Source: Blastomonas sp. (lineage in GTDB: Bacteria > Pseudomonadota > Alphaproteobacteria > Sphingomonadales > Sphingomonadaceae). From it: a stretch of 64,000 nt of DNA. The notes under the pieces were generated by a model. That model searched no databases, was not told the origin of the DNA, and saw only the letters and a program-made list of their open reading frames with translations. Each line of letters starts with the position of its first letter. Within the stretch, counting starts at the first letter, position 1. The DNA lies in assembly GCF_030373265.1 (NCBI RefSeq), contig NZ_JAUCZC010000006.1:98858-162857 (forward strand). Reading direction: 5' to 3'. A program made the position numbers and the translations under genes. Positions 1 through 9,794 of this stretch are shown here, in pieces.

Positions 1-1819
1 CCTGCTCCCCGCGCGGACGCACCGTCACCGTCTGCATCATCCCGGCGTGCATGTGATAGAGCATATGGCAGTGAAACGCCCAGTCGCCGAGCGCATCGGC
101 GGTGAAATCGAAGGTCGCGGTGCCGCCGGGCTGGACGTTGACCGTGTGCTTGCGCGGGGCATGGTCGCCATGCCCGGTGACCAGTTCGAAGAAATGGCCG
201 TGCAGATGGATCGGGTGCGCCATCATCGTGTCGTTGACCAGCTTCACCCGCACCCGCTCGCCCTCGATGAACGGGATCGGGTCCTTCACTTCGGAGAATT
301 TCTCGCCATCGAACGCCCACATATAGCGTTCCATATTGCCGGTGAGATGGAGCTCGAGCTCGCGGGATGGCGCGCGGACATCGGGATTGCGGTCAACCGC
401 CACCAGATCGCGATAGACCAGAACGTCGTGGCCGACCGTGTCGAGCCCCTGCCCCGGCTCGCCGGTGCGGTCGACCGGCATCGGCGAGATTGTCTGCACC
501 GTGGGCGTCTTCTTGACGGTGTCGGGCACCACCGAGAAATCGCGCATCGAATGGTCCATTGGCGCGGCACCATGGTCCATCGTTGCATGATCCATCGCGC
601 CATGATCCATCGGCGCGGCGGGAGCGCAATGCCCCATCGCGGCGTGTTCGGGGGTGCAGGCGTCAGGAGCGCCATGGTCCATCCCGGCCATCGCCCCGCC
701 CATATCGCCCATGCCCATATCCTTCATGTCGGCGAGCGGGCGTTTTCGGATCGAGGGCACCTCGGCCACCATTCCCACGCGCGGCGCGAAGGTCGCCACC
801 GCCATGCCCGAGCGGTCGACGCTTTCGGCGACCAGCGCATAGGCCCGGTCGTCGGCAGGCTCGATGATCGCGTCATAGGTTTCGGCGACCGCGATCTGGA
901 ACTCGTCGATCGTCACCGGGCGCACCGGCAGCCCGTCGGCCTGGACGATGGTGATCTTGAGCCCGGGAATCCGCACGTTGAATGTGGTCATTGCCGAGGC
1001 GTTGACGAAGCGCAGCCGCACTTTCTCGCCCGGTGCGAAAAGCGCGGTCCAGTTGTCCTTCGGGCCATGGCCGTTGACCAGATAGGTATAGGTCGATCCG
1101 GTGACATCGGCGATGTCGGTCGGGTCCATGCGCATCGCGCCCCATTCGGCGCGCTCGCCTGCCGACTGGTTCTGCCCGCGCAGCTGGTCCGCGAGCGTCT
1201 GCTTCTGGAAGTTGAAATAGCCCCCCATCTGCTTGAGCTTCTTGAGGATCGTGTGCGGGTGCAGCGGGCTGTAATCGGACAGCACGATGACATGCTCGCG
1301 GTCGGCCTGCACCGGATCGGTGCCTGCAGGATCGATCACGATCGGGCCGTAATGCCCCATCTGCTCCTGCAGCCCCGAATGGCTGTGATACCAATAGGTG
1401 CCCGCCTGAAGGATCGGGAATTCATAGGTGAAGGTCGAACGCGGCTTGATGCCGGGATAGCTGATGCCGGGAACGCCATCCATGTGGAACGGCAGGATCA
1501 GCCCGTGCCAGTGGATCGAGCTGTCTTCATCGAGCGTGTTTTCGACATACAGCCGGACATTCTGGCCTTCCTTCAGCCGGATCAGCGGACCGGGCACGGT
1601 GCCGTTGATGCCGATCGCGTGGCTGGCGCGGCCATCGATGGTGATCATCTGGTGCGCGATGCGCAGGCGGATGTCCTCGCCCGACACCTCGGGCAGGGCA
1701 CGCACAAGGCCTGACGTGCCCGACTGCGCCCAGGCGGGGAACAGCGGTGCCAGCGCCACGCTGCTGCCGGTCAGCGCCGCAGTGCGCAGCAACCTGCGCC
1801 GGTCAACGGTGAAATTCAT
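1..1819 (-). CDS. copA: Copper-resistance multicopper oxidase CopA, 3' end cut by window edge
   Basis: Periplasmic multicopper oxidase that oxidises Cu(I) and confers copper tolerance. At least 606 residues are visible on the minus strand without a stop, so only the extreme C-terminus lies outside. A twin-arginine signal (RRRLL near residues 7-11, hydrophobic stretch, then AWAQ) predicts Tat export of the folded protein. Type 1/2/3 copper motifs are visible: HWHG at 103-106, HSHSG at about 145-149, and near the C-terminus HPIHLHG and HCHMLYH. A Met/His-rich stretch of MDHG-type repeats (about residues 380-420, near bases 540-690) is the typical CopA copper-binding insert. Start is the ATG at 1817-1819; it is divergent from the sensor kinase. 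copB, usually downstream, would lie beyond the left edge. Confidence 0.93.
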   Translation of the reverse strand, partial: MNFTVDRRRLLRTAALTGSSVALAPLFPAWAQSGTSGLVRALPEVSGEDIRLRIAHQMITIDGRASHAIGINGTVPGPLIRLKEGQNVRLYVENTLDEDSSIHWHGLILPFHMDGVPGISYPGIKPRSTFTYEFPILQAGTYWYHSHSGLQEQMGHYGPIVIDPAGTDPVQADREHVIVLSDYSPLHPHTILKKLKQMGGYFNFQKQTLADQLRGQNQSAGERAEWGAMRMDPTDIADVTGSTYTYLVNGHGPKDNWTALFAPGEKVRLRFVNASAMTTFNVRIPGLKITIVQADGLPVRPVTIDEFQIAVAETYDAIIEPADDRAYALVAESVDRSGMAVATFAPRVGMVAEVPSIRKRPLADMKDMGMGDMGGAMAGMDHGAPDACTPEHAAMGHCAPAAPMDHGAMDHATMDHGAAPMDHSMRDFSVVPDTVKKTPTVQTISPMPVDRTGEPGQGLDTVGHDVLVYRDLVAVDRNPDVRAPSRELELHLTGNMERYMWAFDGEKFSEVKDPIPFIEGERVRVKLVNDTMMAHPIHLHGHFFELVTGHGDHAPRKHTVNVQPGGTATFDFTADALGDWAFHCHMLYHMHAGMMQTVTVRPRGEQ

Positions 1820-1983
1820 GTGCCATCCCAAAGCGTTCGTGTGCCCGATATAGGCCTGCCGTCGCCCGTGCGCGACCCCTGATCGCCAACAAAAACAGCG
1901 CTTGCGCTGGTGTTGCTGCGCGGGTGGTCTATATACACAGCCAACCGGCAGGCACGACCGCCGCCATACAATCGGACAGGGGC

Positions 1984-4005
1984 ATGCTGCTCAACCTCAG
2001 CCAGACCGCCTTCAAGGGCGACGACGATACCGCGCGGCTGGCTGCCTTGCGCGCGTATCAGCTCGGCCCCGAGGACGGCGACAACAGCCTGTATTCCGAT
2101 CTGGTGGCGATCGCCCAGAAGCTTGGCGGGTGCGAATCCGCGTTCATCTCGATCGTCGAAGAAGAACGCCAGTGGTTCAAGGCGGCGCGCGGCATCGCGC
2201 TCACCCAGACCCCGCGCACGATCGCGTTCTGCGACCACGCCATCCGCTCGCCCGACGTGATGGTGGTGCTCGATACGCTCGCCGACCCGCGCTTTGCCGA
2301 TAATCCATTGGTCACCGGCCCCCCGCATATCCGCTTCTACGCCGGCGCACCGATCATCAACGGCGATGGCTATGCGCTGGGGACATTGTGCCTCTCCGAC
2401 AGCGCGCCGCGCGAGCGGTTCGACGATGCGCCGTTGCTCGCGGCTCTGGCGCGGCAGGTCGCGGCGCTGCTCGAACTGCGCAAGCAGCTGATCCACCAGC
2501 AGATCGCCGCCGATCTCGCCGCCGACCAGCGCGACCGCTTGTGGGATTCCTCGCTCGACATGATGCTGATCACCACCCTCACCGGGACCTTGGTGGCGGG
2601 CAATCCGGCATGGGAAAAGGCGTTCGGCCCGGTGCCGCTCGACGGCAGCGGCCACGTCAGCGACTATTTCACGCAAGGCGCGCAGGTCGATCTGATCGCC
2701 GCGGCCAGCAGCACCGGCGATATCCAGACCGAACGCGAAATGCGCGGCGCCAATGGCCAGACGATCTATGCCAGCTGGAGCCTGGCGCGCGAGGGCGACC
2801 TGATCTTCGGCATCGCGCGCGACATCACCCGCGCCCGCGCCGCCGAGGCGCAGCTCGCGCAGGTCCAGCGGGTCGAATCGATCGGCCAGCTGACCGGCGG
2901 CATCGCGCACGATTTCAACAACCTGCTCACCATCATCTCGGGCAATCTCGATATCGCGCAGAAGCGCATCGCATCGGGCCAGATCGAGCGCGCCGAGACC
3001 GCGATCGCCAACGCCCGCGACGGCGCCAACCGTGCCGCCAACCTCACCCAGCGGCTGCTGGCCTATGCCCGCCGCCAGTCGCTGACCCCGACGCGGATCA
3101 AGCCGGCAGACCTGATCCGCGACCTCGTTCCGCTGGCGTCTCAGGCGCTGGACAAACGGCACGAGCTCAAGGTCGAATGCCCCGAGAGCCTGTGGCCGAT
3201 CACGGTCGATGCCAGCCAGCTCGAGAATGCATTGCTCAACCTCGTGGTCAATGCGCGCGATGCGATGGAGGCCCCCGGCGAAATCACGGTGCACGCCGCC
3301 AATGCCGAACGGACGCCGGAGGATGCCGATGACGGGCATGACGCGCCGCCCGGCCGCTATGTCCGCTTCTGCGTCAACGACACCGGCACGGGAATTGCGC
3401 CCGACGTCGTCAAGCACATCTTCGAGCCGTTCTTCACCACCAAGGATGTCGGCAAGGGCACCGGTCTCGGGCTGAGCCAGGTTCAGGGCTTTGTCGCGCA
3501 GTCGGGCGGCTTCGTGACGCTGGATACCGCGCCAGGCGAGGGCACCACCGTGATTCTGTGGCTGCCGGTTGCCGAAGGTGCGGATATCGACACCGACGGG
3601 CGCATGGCAGCGATAGCTGGGACCGCGGTGCGCGAGGACAGCACCATCCTGCTTGCCGAGGACAATGGCGCATTGCGCGCGCATGTCTGCGATGTGCTGC
3701 AGGATGCGGGCTTTACCGTGATCGACGCCGAGGACGGCCAGGCCGCGCTCGACCGCGTGAGCGCTGGCGGGACCAGGCCCGATCTGGTGCTGAGCGACAT
3801 CACCATGCCTCGAATGGACGGCAAGACGCTGGCGATCGAGATCCGCAAGCTTTGGCCGGACATGCCGATCGTGCTGATGACCGGCTATGCCGGTGGCGCG
3901 CTGACCAGCGACTGCCCGCACGACCTGCTGATCACCAAGCCGTTTGCGCCCGACGATCTGGTGGCGCTGATCCGCAAGACGCTGGCCGCGGTCCCGGTGG
4001 CCTGA
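1984..4005 (+). CDS. Hybrid sensor histidine kinase (GAF-PAS-HisKA-HATPase-receiver)
   Basis: Soluble hybrid kinase of 673 residues. In order: a GAF domain (about 30-165), a PAS-like domain (about 185-285), a HisKA dimerisation helix with the phospho-acceptor in GGIAHDFNN (His309), an HATPase with N box NALLNLVVNARDAM, G1 DTGTGI and G2 GKGTGLGLS, and a C-terminal receiver with acidic LLAEDNG, phospho-acceptor Asp605 in LVLSDITMP and the conserved Lys in TKPF. No transmembrane segment is visible, so the signal is probably cytoplasmic. The ATG at 1984 is preferred; an in-frame GTG at 1924 would add 20 unremarkable residues. No partner regulator lies next to it. The signal is unknown; the neighbouring divergent copA is the only contextual hint and is weak. 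Confidence 0.9.
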   Translation: MLLNLSQTAFKGDDDTARLAALRAYQLGPEDGDNSLYSDLVAIAQKLGGCESAFISIVEEERQWFKAARGIALTQTPRTIAFCDHAIRSPDVMVVLDTLADPRFADNPLVTGPPHIRFYAGAPIINGDGYALGTLCLSDSAPRERFDDAPLLAALARQVAALLELRKQLIHQQIAADLAADQRDRLWDSSLDMMLITTLTGTLVAGNPAWEKAFGPVPLDGSGHVSDYFTQGAQVDLIAAASSTGDIQTEREMRGANGQTIYASWSLAREGDLIFGIARDITRARAAEAQLAQVQRVESIGQLTGGIAHDFNNLLTIISGNLDIAQKRIASGQIERAETAIANARDGANRAANLTQRLLAYARRQSLTPTRIKPADLIRDLVPLASQALDKRHELKVECPESLWPITVDASQLENALLNLVVNARDAMEAPGEITVHAANAERTPEDADDGHDAPPGRYVRFCVNDTGTGIAPDVVKHIFEPFFTTKDVGKGTGLGLSQVQGFVAQSGGFVTLDTAPGEGTTVILWLPVAEGADIDTDGRMAAIAGTAVREDSTILLAEDNGALRAHVCDVLQDAGFTVIDAEDGQAALDRVSAGGTRPDLVLSDITMPRMDGKTLAIEIRKLWPDMPIVLMTGYAGGALTSDCPHDLLITKPFAPDDLVALIRKTLAAVPVA

Positions 4006-4034
4006 TCGGCCTGCCTTCGCAGCGGTGCCTTAAT

Positions 4035-4156
4035 CTCCCCTCCCGCAGGCGGGAGGGGTAGCTGAGCCGCAGGCGAAGACGGGGTGGGCCTGATATTCAC
4101 GCCGGTTCAGACCCATCCCGGCCTGCGGCCTCCCCTCCCGCAGGCGGGAGGGGAGA
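4035..4156. repeat. Dispersed palindromic repeat, family A, copy 1
   Basis: An element of about 122 bp bounded by two near-identical hairpins, each with arms CCCCTCCCGC and GCGGGAGGGG. The middle holds GAGCCGCAGGCGAAG and GGGGTGGGCC on the left and CCCATCCCGGCCTGCGG on the right, so the halves are also roughly inverted. A second copy lies at 42494-42619. This copy sits between the convergent ends of the kinase gene and maeB, 12 bases from the maeB stop, and may act as a transcript end for both. Confidence 0.85.
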
Positions 4157-4168
4157 GTTTGGTATGTA

Positions 4169-6433
4169 TCAGCCCACCACGCCTGCCGACGCCAGCAGCG
4201 CCAGCGTCAGCAGCTCGCCCGCGGTCGAGGACATCGCCGCGATCTGCACCGGCTTTTCCATACCGATCAGCATCGGCCCGATCATCGCATCGCCGCCCAG
4301 TTCGCGCAGCAATTTGGCCGAGAGATTGGCCGATTGCAGCCCGGGCATGATCAGCACGTTGGCGGGCGCCGACAGGCGGCAGAACGGGTAGTTCGCCATC
4401 AGCTTGGGGTTGAGCGCGACATCGGGCGACATCTCGCCTTCATATTCGAAGGTCGCCCCGCGCTGGTCGAGGATGCTCACCGCGTCGCGGATGTTGTCCA
4501 GCCAGCGCCCCGAGGGGTTGCCGAAATTGGAGTAGGACAGGAAGGCGACGCGCGGTTCGTGCCCCAGCCTCTTGGCGACATGCGCGGTGTTTTCGGCGAT
4601 GCACGCCAGTTCCTCGGCATTGGGGCGCTCGTTCACCGTGGTATCGGCCAGGAACACGGTGTGGCTCTTGCCGACCATGACGTGGATGCCGAACGGGGTT
4701 TCGCCGGGCTTCGGATCGAGCACGCGGCGGATCTCGCGCATCGACTGGCCGAAGGTGCGGGTGATGCCGGTGAGCATCGCATCGGCCTCACCCAGATGGA
4801 GCAGCGCCGAACCGAAGATGTTGCGGTCCTGGTTGACCATGCGCTTGACGTCGCGCTTGAGATAGCCGCGCCGCTGCAACCGTTCGTACAGCACGTCGAC
4901 CATCTTGGGCACCAGAGGCGAGTTCACCGAATTGTGTACCTCGAACGCCATCGGATCATCGACCGCAAGCTCCTTGAGTTTGTCGCGCACGCGCTGTTCG
5001 CGCCCGACCAGCACCGGGGTGCCATAGCCGCCGTCGCGGAACTGGATCGCCGCGCGCAGCACCACTTCTTCCTCGGCTTCGGCAAAGACGACGCGCTTGG
5101 GATTGGCGCGGGCATCGCTGTAGACCTGGGTCAGCACCGCAGTCGTCGGGTTGAGCCGGCTCTTGAGCGAGTGGCGATAGGCCGCCATGTCCTCGATCGG
5201 CTTTTGCGCAACGCCGGTGTCCATCGCCGCCTGCGCCACCGCTGCCGAAACGCGTTCCATCAGGCGCGGATCGAACGGCGCGGGGATGATGTAATCGACC
5301 CCGAACTTCTGGGTCGCGCCGCCATAGGCTGCGGCGACCTCTTCGGGCACCTGTTCGCGCGCCAGCTCGGCGATCGCCTTGGCCGCGGCGATCTTCATTT
5401 CCTCGTTGATCGCGGTCGCGCGCACGTCGAGCGCGCCGCGGAAGATGAACGGGAAGCCCAGCACGTTGTTGACCTGGTTGGGATAATCCGACCGGCCGGT
5501 GGCGATGATCGCATCGGGACGCGCCGCCTTGGCATCGGGCGGGGTGATTTCGGGATCGGGATTGGCCATCGCGAAGATGATCGGCTGCGGCGCCATCTTC
5601 ATCACCATTTCAGGCCTGAGCGCGCCCGCGGCCGACAGGCCGAGGAAGATGTCCGCGCCATCGAGCGCTTCCTCCAGCGTGCGCCGGTCGGTCTTGGCGG
5701 CGTGCGCCGACTTCCACTGGTCAAGATCGTCGCGGCCCTGATAGATCACGCCCGAACGGTCGCACATCAGCACGTTGTCGTGCCGCACGCCCATCGCCTT
5801 GATCAGTTCGGTGCAGGCGATCGCGGCGGCGCCAGCGCCGTTGACCACCATCTTCACATCGGCAAAATCGCGCCCCGTCAGGTAGCACGCATTGAGCAGG
5901 CCGGCCGCCGAGATGATCGCGGTGCCGTGCTGGTCGTCGTGCATCACCGGAATGTTCATCCGCTCTTTCAGCGCCTGTTCGATGATGAAGCAGGCGGGCG
6001 CGCCGATGTCCTCGAGGTTGATGCCACCAAAGGTCGGCTCGAGCAATTCGACGCACTCGATGAAGCGCTGGACGTCCTCGGTGTTCACTTCGATGTCGAT
6101 CGAATCGACATCGGCGAAGCGCTTGAACAGCACAGCCTTGCCTTCCATCACCGGCTTGGAGGCGAGCGCGCCCAGATTGCCCAGGCCCAGGATCGCGGTG
6201 CCGTTGGAGATCACCGCGACCAGATTGCCCTTGGCGGTATAGTCATAGGCGGTCGCCGGATCCTCGGCGATCGCGCGCACCGGCACCGCAACGCCCGGCG
6301 AGTAGGCCAGCGAAAGGTCGCGCTGTGTCGCCATCGGCTTGGAGGCGATGATTTCGATCTTTCCGGGACGGCCTGAAGAGTGGAAGTACAGCGCCTCGCG
6401 CTCGGTGAACTGGACGTTGCTCTTCTCGGTCAT
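4169..6433 (-). CDS. maeB: NADP-dependent malic enzyme with C-terminal phosphotransacetylase-like domain
   Basis: Oxidatively decarboxylates malate to pyruvate, giving NADPH. The 754 residues match the long MaeB architecture: malic N-terminal domain beginning near [14 protein letters not shown], an NAD(P)-binding domain ([13 protein letters not shown], then [10 protein letters not shown]), and from about residue 430 a phosphate acetyl/butyryltransferase-like domain ([10 protein letters not shown]..., [22 protein letters not shown]). In characterised family members this C-terminal part binds acetyl-CoA and regulates the enzyme rather than acting as a transacetylase. Start chosen at ATG 6431-6433 (MTEKSNVQF) because the longer in-frame extension is Arg/Ala-rich and unlike the family. 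Monocistronic; repeat A follows its stop. Confidence 0.95.
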   Translation of the reverse strand: MTEKSNVQFTEREALYFHSSGRPGKIEIIASKPMATQRDLSLAYSPGVAVPVRAIAEDPATAYDYTAKGNLVAVISNGTAILGLGNLGALASKPVMEGKAVLFKRFADVDSIDIEVNTEDVQRFIECVELLEPTFGGINLEDIGAPACFIIEQALKERMNIPVMHDDQHGTAIISAAGLLNACYLTGRDFADVKMVVNGAGAAAIACTELIKAMGVRHDNVLMCDRSGVIYQGRDDLDQWKSAHAAKTDRRTLEEALDGADIFLGLSAAGALRPEMVMKMAPQPIIFAMANPDPEITPPDAKAARPDAIIATGRSDYPNQVNNVLGFPFIFRGALDVRATAINEEMKIAAAKAIAELAREQVPEEVAAAYGGATQKFGVDYIIPAPFDPRLMERVSAAVAQAAMDTGVAQKPIEDMAAYRHSLKSRLNPTTAVLTQVYSDARANPKRVVFAEAEEEVVLRAAIQFRDGGYGTPVLVGREQRVRDKLKELAVDDPMAFEVHNSVNSPLVPKMVDVLYERLQRRGYLKRDVKRMVNQDRNIFGSALLHLGEADAMLTGITRTFGQSMREIRRVLDPKPGETPFGIHVMVGKSHTVFLADTTVNERPNAEELACIAENTAHVAKRLGHEPRVAFLSYSNFGNPSGRWLDNIRDAVSILDQRGATFEYEGEMSPDVALNPKLMANYPFCRLSAPANVLIMPGLQSANLSAKLLRELGGDAMIGPMLIGMEKPVQIAAMSSTAGELLTLALLASAGVVG

Positions 6434-6691
6434 CGACAGGCCCTTAGCTGGCGGACGCATGGCTACGGCCGCGGGTGGTGTTTCGTGATCTTCATGCCGG
6501 TTTCCGGCGTGGCTGGTTGAAGACGCCCCTGACACGATGCATAGCCTTGCCGTAAGGGCTTGGGCAAGCTTTTGCGCCGCTTTATGTTGCGCACAACGCA
6601 CCATAGCTTCGGTTCAGGCGGCGGTGAGAAGGCCTTGCCGGGGAGCACCGCGACCGATAGCGTCAACGCTTATGCTGCGCGAGGAGCCGTC

Positions 6692-7471
6692 ATGCCGCTG
6701 ATCCACACCGACATCGCCGACGGCGTGGCGATCGTCACGCTAAACCGGCCCGAAGCGATGAACGCGCTTTCGGCGGCGCTGCGGGCTGAGCTGGCAGAGG
6801 CGATGCTCGCGGTGGCGCAGGACGATGCCGTGCGCTCGGTGGTGCTCACCGGGGCCGGGACCCGCGCCTTCACCGCCGGGCTGGACCTCAAGGAGCTGGG
6901 CGCGAGCACGGCAGGGCTGGGCGCCGCCAACGCCACCGATCCGCGCGACAATCCGGTCAAGGCCGTGGAGCAGTGTGCCAAGCCGGTGATCGGCGCGATC
7001 AACGGGGTCGCGATCACCGGCGGGTTCGAACTGGCGCTGGCGTGCGACGTTCTGATCGCGTCATCGAATGCGCGCTTTGCCGACACCCATGCCCGCGTCG
7101 GCATCATGCCCGGCTGGGGGCTGTCGCAGAAACTCTCGCGGATGATCGGGATATCGCGCGCCAAGGAGCTGTCGCTGACCGGCAATTTCCTCGATGCCGC
7201 CACGGCCGAACGCTGGGGGCTGGTCAACCGCGTGGTCGAGCCCGAAGCGCTGCTCCCCGCCGCGATCGCATTGGCCCGCGACATGGCGAGCATCGAGCCG
7301 GCGATGAGCGCTGCCTACAAGGCGCTGATCGACGATGGCTTTGGCCTGCCGCTGGCCGACGCGCTGGCGCTGGAGGCCGAGCGCTCGACCGCTGCGAACA
7401 CCAGGGTCGCCCCCGAGGCGGTCGAACAGGCACGGCTCACGGTGATGGCGCGTGGACGCGGGCAGAGATGA
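6692..7471 (+). CDS. Enoyl-CoA hydratase/isomerase (crotonase) family protein
   Basis: A 259-residue crotonase-fold protein. The ATG at 6692 has a good ribosome site (GAGGAG, 5 bases spacing). Oxyanion-hole segments are present: FTAGLDLKEL after GAGTRA, and AITGGFELALACD. The first catalytic Glu (in GGFELA) is retained, but the position aligned by eye with the second catalytic Glu of mitochondrial hydratase reads ADTHARVG, giving His instead of Glu, so hydratase chemistry is not certain and isomerase or another crotonase activity is possible. It precedes an acyl-CoA dehydrogenase and a thioesterase on the same strand, fitting fatty-acid or branched acyl-CoA breakdown. Confidence 0.88.
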   Translation: MPLIHTDIADGVAIVTLNRPEAMNALSAALRAELAEAMLAVAQDDAVRSVVLTGAGTRAFTAGLDLKELGASTAGLGAANATDPRDNPVKAVEQCAKPVIGAINGVAITGGFELALACDVLIASSNARFADTHARVGIMPGWGLSQKLSRMIGISRAKELSLTGNFLDAATAERWGLVNRVVEPEALLPAAIALARDMASIEPAMSAAYKALIDDGFGLPLADALALEAERSTAANTRVAPEAVEQARLTVMARGRGQR

Positions 7472-7508
7472 CGCCATCTGCCAAGTTAACCAAGCGATTA
7501 AATAGCGG

Positions 7509-7525
7509 TTGACGCTCACGTAAAC
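7509..7525 (+). promoter_or_regulatory. Candidate operator shared with the TonB-receptor promoter
   Basis: TTGACGCTCACGTAAAC lies 68-84 bases before the acyl-CoA dehydrogenase start. A near match, TTGACGCTTACGTTAAAC, precedes the receptor gene at 18783-18800. The partly palindromic TTGACG-TTTACG-like pattern recalls sites of LiuR-type MerR regulators of acyl-CoA genes; that assignment is inference. Confidence 0.4.
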
Positions 7526-7592
7526 GCGGCGCTAGACCGAGCGACGTGCCGCGCGGCATGAATCGCGCGCCAGCTTTTACCGGAGAGATGCC

Positions 7593-8747
7593 ATGTCGCT
7601 CGATGCCCTTGCCCGCACCGCCTACAATGCCGATCACGAGGCGTTCCGACAGACCGTCCGCCGCTTCATGCAGGAAGAGGTCGCGCCCAATGCGGTGAAG
7701 TGGGACGAGGAGAAGATCGTTCCACGTGAAATCTGGCCCAAGGCGGGCGAGCTCGGCATGCTGTGCCCTACGGTGCCCGAAGAATATGGCGGCCTTGGCC
7801 TCGACTTCGGCTATAACGCCATCGTCAACGAGGAAGCCGCGTATTTCGGCGGATCGCCGCTCGGCTTCTCGCTGCAGTCGGACATCGTGGTCAACTATCT
7901 GGTGCAGTACGGCTCGGAAGAGCAGAAGCAGAAGTGGCTGCCGCGCCTCGTTTCGGGCGAGACGATCACCGCGATCGCGATGACCGAACCGGGCACCGGC
8001 TCGGACCTTCAGGGCATCCGCACGACGGCCAAGAAGGATGGCAACCACTACGTCATCAACGGATCGAAGACCTATATCACCAACGGACAGAACGCCGACC
8101 TGATCCTGGTCTGCGCCAAGACCGATACCGAGGTCCAGCCGGCGTGGAAGGGTGTCTCGATCATCCTCGTCGAAGCCGACCGCGAAGGGTTTGCGCGGGG
8201 TCGCAACCTCGACAAGATCGGCCAGGACGCCGCCGACACCTCCGAGCTGTTCTTCAACGACGTCCGCGTGCCGATGACCAATTGCCTGGGCGAAGAGGGC
8301 AAGGGCTTCATCTATCTGATGAGCGAACTGCCGCAGGAGCGCCTGTCGATCGCGGTTTCCGCGCAGGCGTCGGCGCAGAAGGCCTATGACGATACCGTCG
8401 CCTTCGTGAAGGACCGCAAGGCCTTCGGCAAGACGGTGTTCGATTTCCAGAACACCCGCTTCGTGCTCGCCGACCTCAAGACCAAGCTGCAGGTCGGCTG
8501 GGCGCATCTCGACTGGGCGTTGAACCGCCACGCGACCAAGGAGCTGACCGCGGTCGAAGGCGCTGCCGCCAAATTGTGGCACACCGAACTGCAGTGGGAA
8601 ATCATGGACAAGTGCCTGCAGCTGCATGGCGGCGCGGGCTACATGAACGAATATCCGATCGCGCGCGCCTGGCGCGGTGCGCGCGTGACGCGCATCTTCG
8701 GCGGCACCAGCGAGATCATGAAGGAGCTGATCGGGCGCTCGCTGTAA
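7593..8747 (+). CDS. Acyl-CoA dehydrogenase
   Basis: FAD-dependent alpha,beta-dehydrogenation of an acyl-CoA; electrons go to ETF. The 384 residues have the standard three-part fold: helical N-terminus, beta domain with AMTEPGTGSDLQGIRT and GSKTYITNG, and helical C-terminus with KDRKAFGKTV, LQLHGGAGYMNEYP and IFGGTSEIMKE. FGGT rather than YEGT at the C-terminal motif places it with long-chain or isovaleryl-type enzymes whose catalytic acid is on an earlier helix; there the sequence reads YDDTVAF where related enzymes often show EET. A GGAGAG ribosome site precedes the ATG. The enoyl-CoA hydratase gene ends 121 bases upstream and the thioesterase begins 19 bases downstream. Confidence 0.93.
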   Translation: MSLDALARTAYNADHEAFRQTVRRFMQEEVAPNAVKWDEEKIVPREIWPKAGELGMLCPTVPEEYGGLGLDFGYNAIVNEEAAYFGGSPLGFSLQSDIVVNYLVQYGSEEQKQKWLPRLVSGETITAIAMTEPGTGSDLQGIRTTAKKDGNHYVINGSKTYITNGQNADLILVCAKTDTEVQPAWKGVSIILVEADREGFARGRNLDKIGQDAADTSELFFNDVRVPMTNCLGEEGKGFIYLMSELPQERLSIAVSAQASAQKAYDDTVAFVKDRKAFGKTVFDFQNTRFVLADLKTKLQVGWAHLDWALNRHATKELTAVEGAAAKLWHTELQWEIMDKCLQLHGGAGYMNEYPIARAWRGARVTRIFGGTSEIMKELIGRSL

Positions 8748-8766
8748 GCGGCGCTCGAACCTTCCT

Positions 8767-9216
8767 ATGCCCAGACCAGAACAATGGCAGCGCGACCCCA
8801 CCTGCTATCCCTTCAGCACGGTGACGGAAACGCGGTTTCAGGACCTTGACCCGCTCGGCCATATCAACAACGTCGCGATGGCGGCGCTGTTCGAGAACGG
8901 CCGGGTGCGGTTCAACCGCAATCTGGGTCTCGAGCGCCGACAGCCCGGCGAACGCTGGCTGATCGCGGCGGTGGCAATCGACTATGTCGCCGAGGCGCAT
9001 TTTCCCGATCCGGTCGAAGTGATGAGCGGGATCGGGCGGATCGGCCGGTCGAGCTGGGATATCTGCTCGGCCGCGTTCCAGAACGGGGTGTGCGTTGCGA
9101 CCAGTATCACGACCATCGTGGTTACCGACAAGGCCGGGCCGCGCCCGATCGCCGATTCGCTGCGTGCCAGCTTTGCCGAGCTGATGGTGCGGCGCCCGGT
9201 GCGCGCGGACGCCTAG
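8767..9216 (+). CDS. Hot-dog fold acyl-CoA thioesterase (4HBT family)
   Basis: A 149-residue single hot-dog domain. The motif FQDLDPLGHINNVAMAALFE (with the nucleophilic Asp before PLGHIN) is typical of 4-hydroxybenzoyl-CoA-type and YbgC-like thioesterases that hydrolyse short or branched acyl-CoAs. It begins 19 bases after the acyl-CoA dehydrogenase stop and is probably co-transcribed. The gene is convergent with the YqaA gene and the stop codons overlap by bases 9213-9216, so the two transcripts must run into one another. Substrate unknown. Confidence 0.85.
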   Translation: MPRPEQWQRDPTCYPFSTVTETRFQDLDPLGHINNVAMAALFENGRVRFNRNLGLERRQPGERWLIAAVAIDYVAEAHFPDPVEVMSGIGRIGRSSWDICSAAFQNGVCVATSITTIVVTDKAGPRPIADSLRASFAELMVRRPVRADA

Positions 9217-9794
9217 AACAGCAGCTTCAGCGCCGCGAAGCCGCCGACGAACAGCACGCCAAGCCCGGTGGTGGCCAGCGCGAAGTGCTTGTCGATCCAG
9301 TCCTGCATCGGCTGGCCGAATTTCCACAGCAGCGCGCCCACCAGGAAGAACCGCGCCGAGCGCGCGACAATCGAGGCAGCGACCAGAATGTACAGCGGCA
9401 TCGCGGTTGCACCCGCCGCGATGGTGATCACCTTGAACGGCAGCGGCGTGAAGCCTGCCAGCAGCACGATCAGCCAGCCCTGCTCGTTGAAATTGGTCTT
9501 GAACTCCTCGAACGGCCCGGCAAGCCCGTAAAAATCGAGGATCGCCCTGCCGATCGTCTCGAACAGGAAAAAGCCGATGGCATAGCCCAGAAGCGCGCCC
9601 AGCACCGAGGCGATGGTGCAAATGAGCGCATACTGAAACGCCCGCTGCGGCTTTGCCAGACACATCGGTGCCAGCATCACATCGGGCGGGATCGGGAAGA
9701 AACTCGATTCGATGAAACTGATCGCGGCGAGCCAGTGGGGCGCCTTGTCATGCGCCGCCTTGGCCAGCGTCCAGTGGTAAAGCCGTTTGAGCAT
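9213..9794 (-). CDS. YqaA/DedA (VTT) family inner-membrane protein
   Basis: A 193-residue protein with about four to five hydrophobic segments. FIESSFFPIPPDVMLAPM and GFTPLPFKVITIAAG are hallmarks of the YqaA branch of the DedA/VTT superfamily, whose members are proposed lipid flippases or transporters that support envelope integrity. ATG at 9792-9794 (MLKRLYHW) is preferred over an upstream in-frame GTG/ATG extension rich in Ala and Pro that is not typical of the family. Its last codon overlaps the end of the convergent thioesterase gene. Confidence 0.85.
   Translation of the reverse strand: MLKRLYHWTLAKAAHDKAPHWLAAISFIESSFFPIPPDVMLAPMCLAKPQRAFQYALICTIASVLGALLGYAIGFFLFETIGRAILDFYGLAGPFEEFKTNFNEQGWLIVLLAGFTPLPFKVITIAAGATAMPLYILVAASIVARSARFFLVGALLWKFGQPMQDWIDKHFALATTGLGVLFVGGFAALKLLF

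Noticed and set aside
540..690. Short DNA repeats in copA
   Set aside because: They are the codons of the Met/His-rich copper-binding insert.
1816..3921. A 701-codon leftward frame opposite the sensor kinase
   Set aside because: It lies antisense to a gene with complete kinase motifs; long antisense frames are expected at this GC content.
7484..7500. CtrA-like site (TTAA, eight bases, TTAA) before the acyl-CoA dehydrogenase
   Set aside because: Spacing is eight instead of the usual seven and the downstream gene is not a cell-cycle gene.
7717..7732. parS-like CGTTCCACGTGAAATC in the acyl-CoA dehydrogenase gene
   Set aside because: Mismatches at both ends of the 16-mer and a position over 30 kb from parAB; probably chance within codons.
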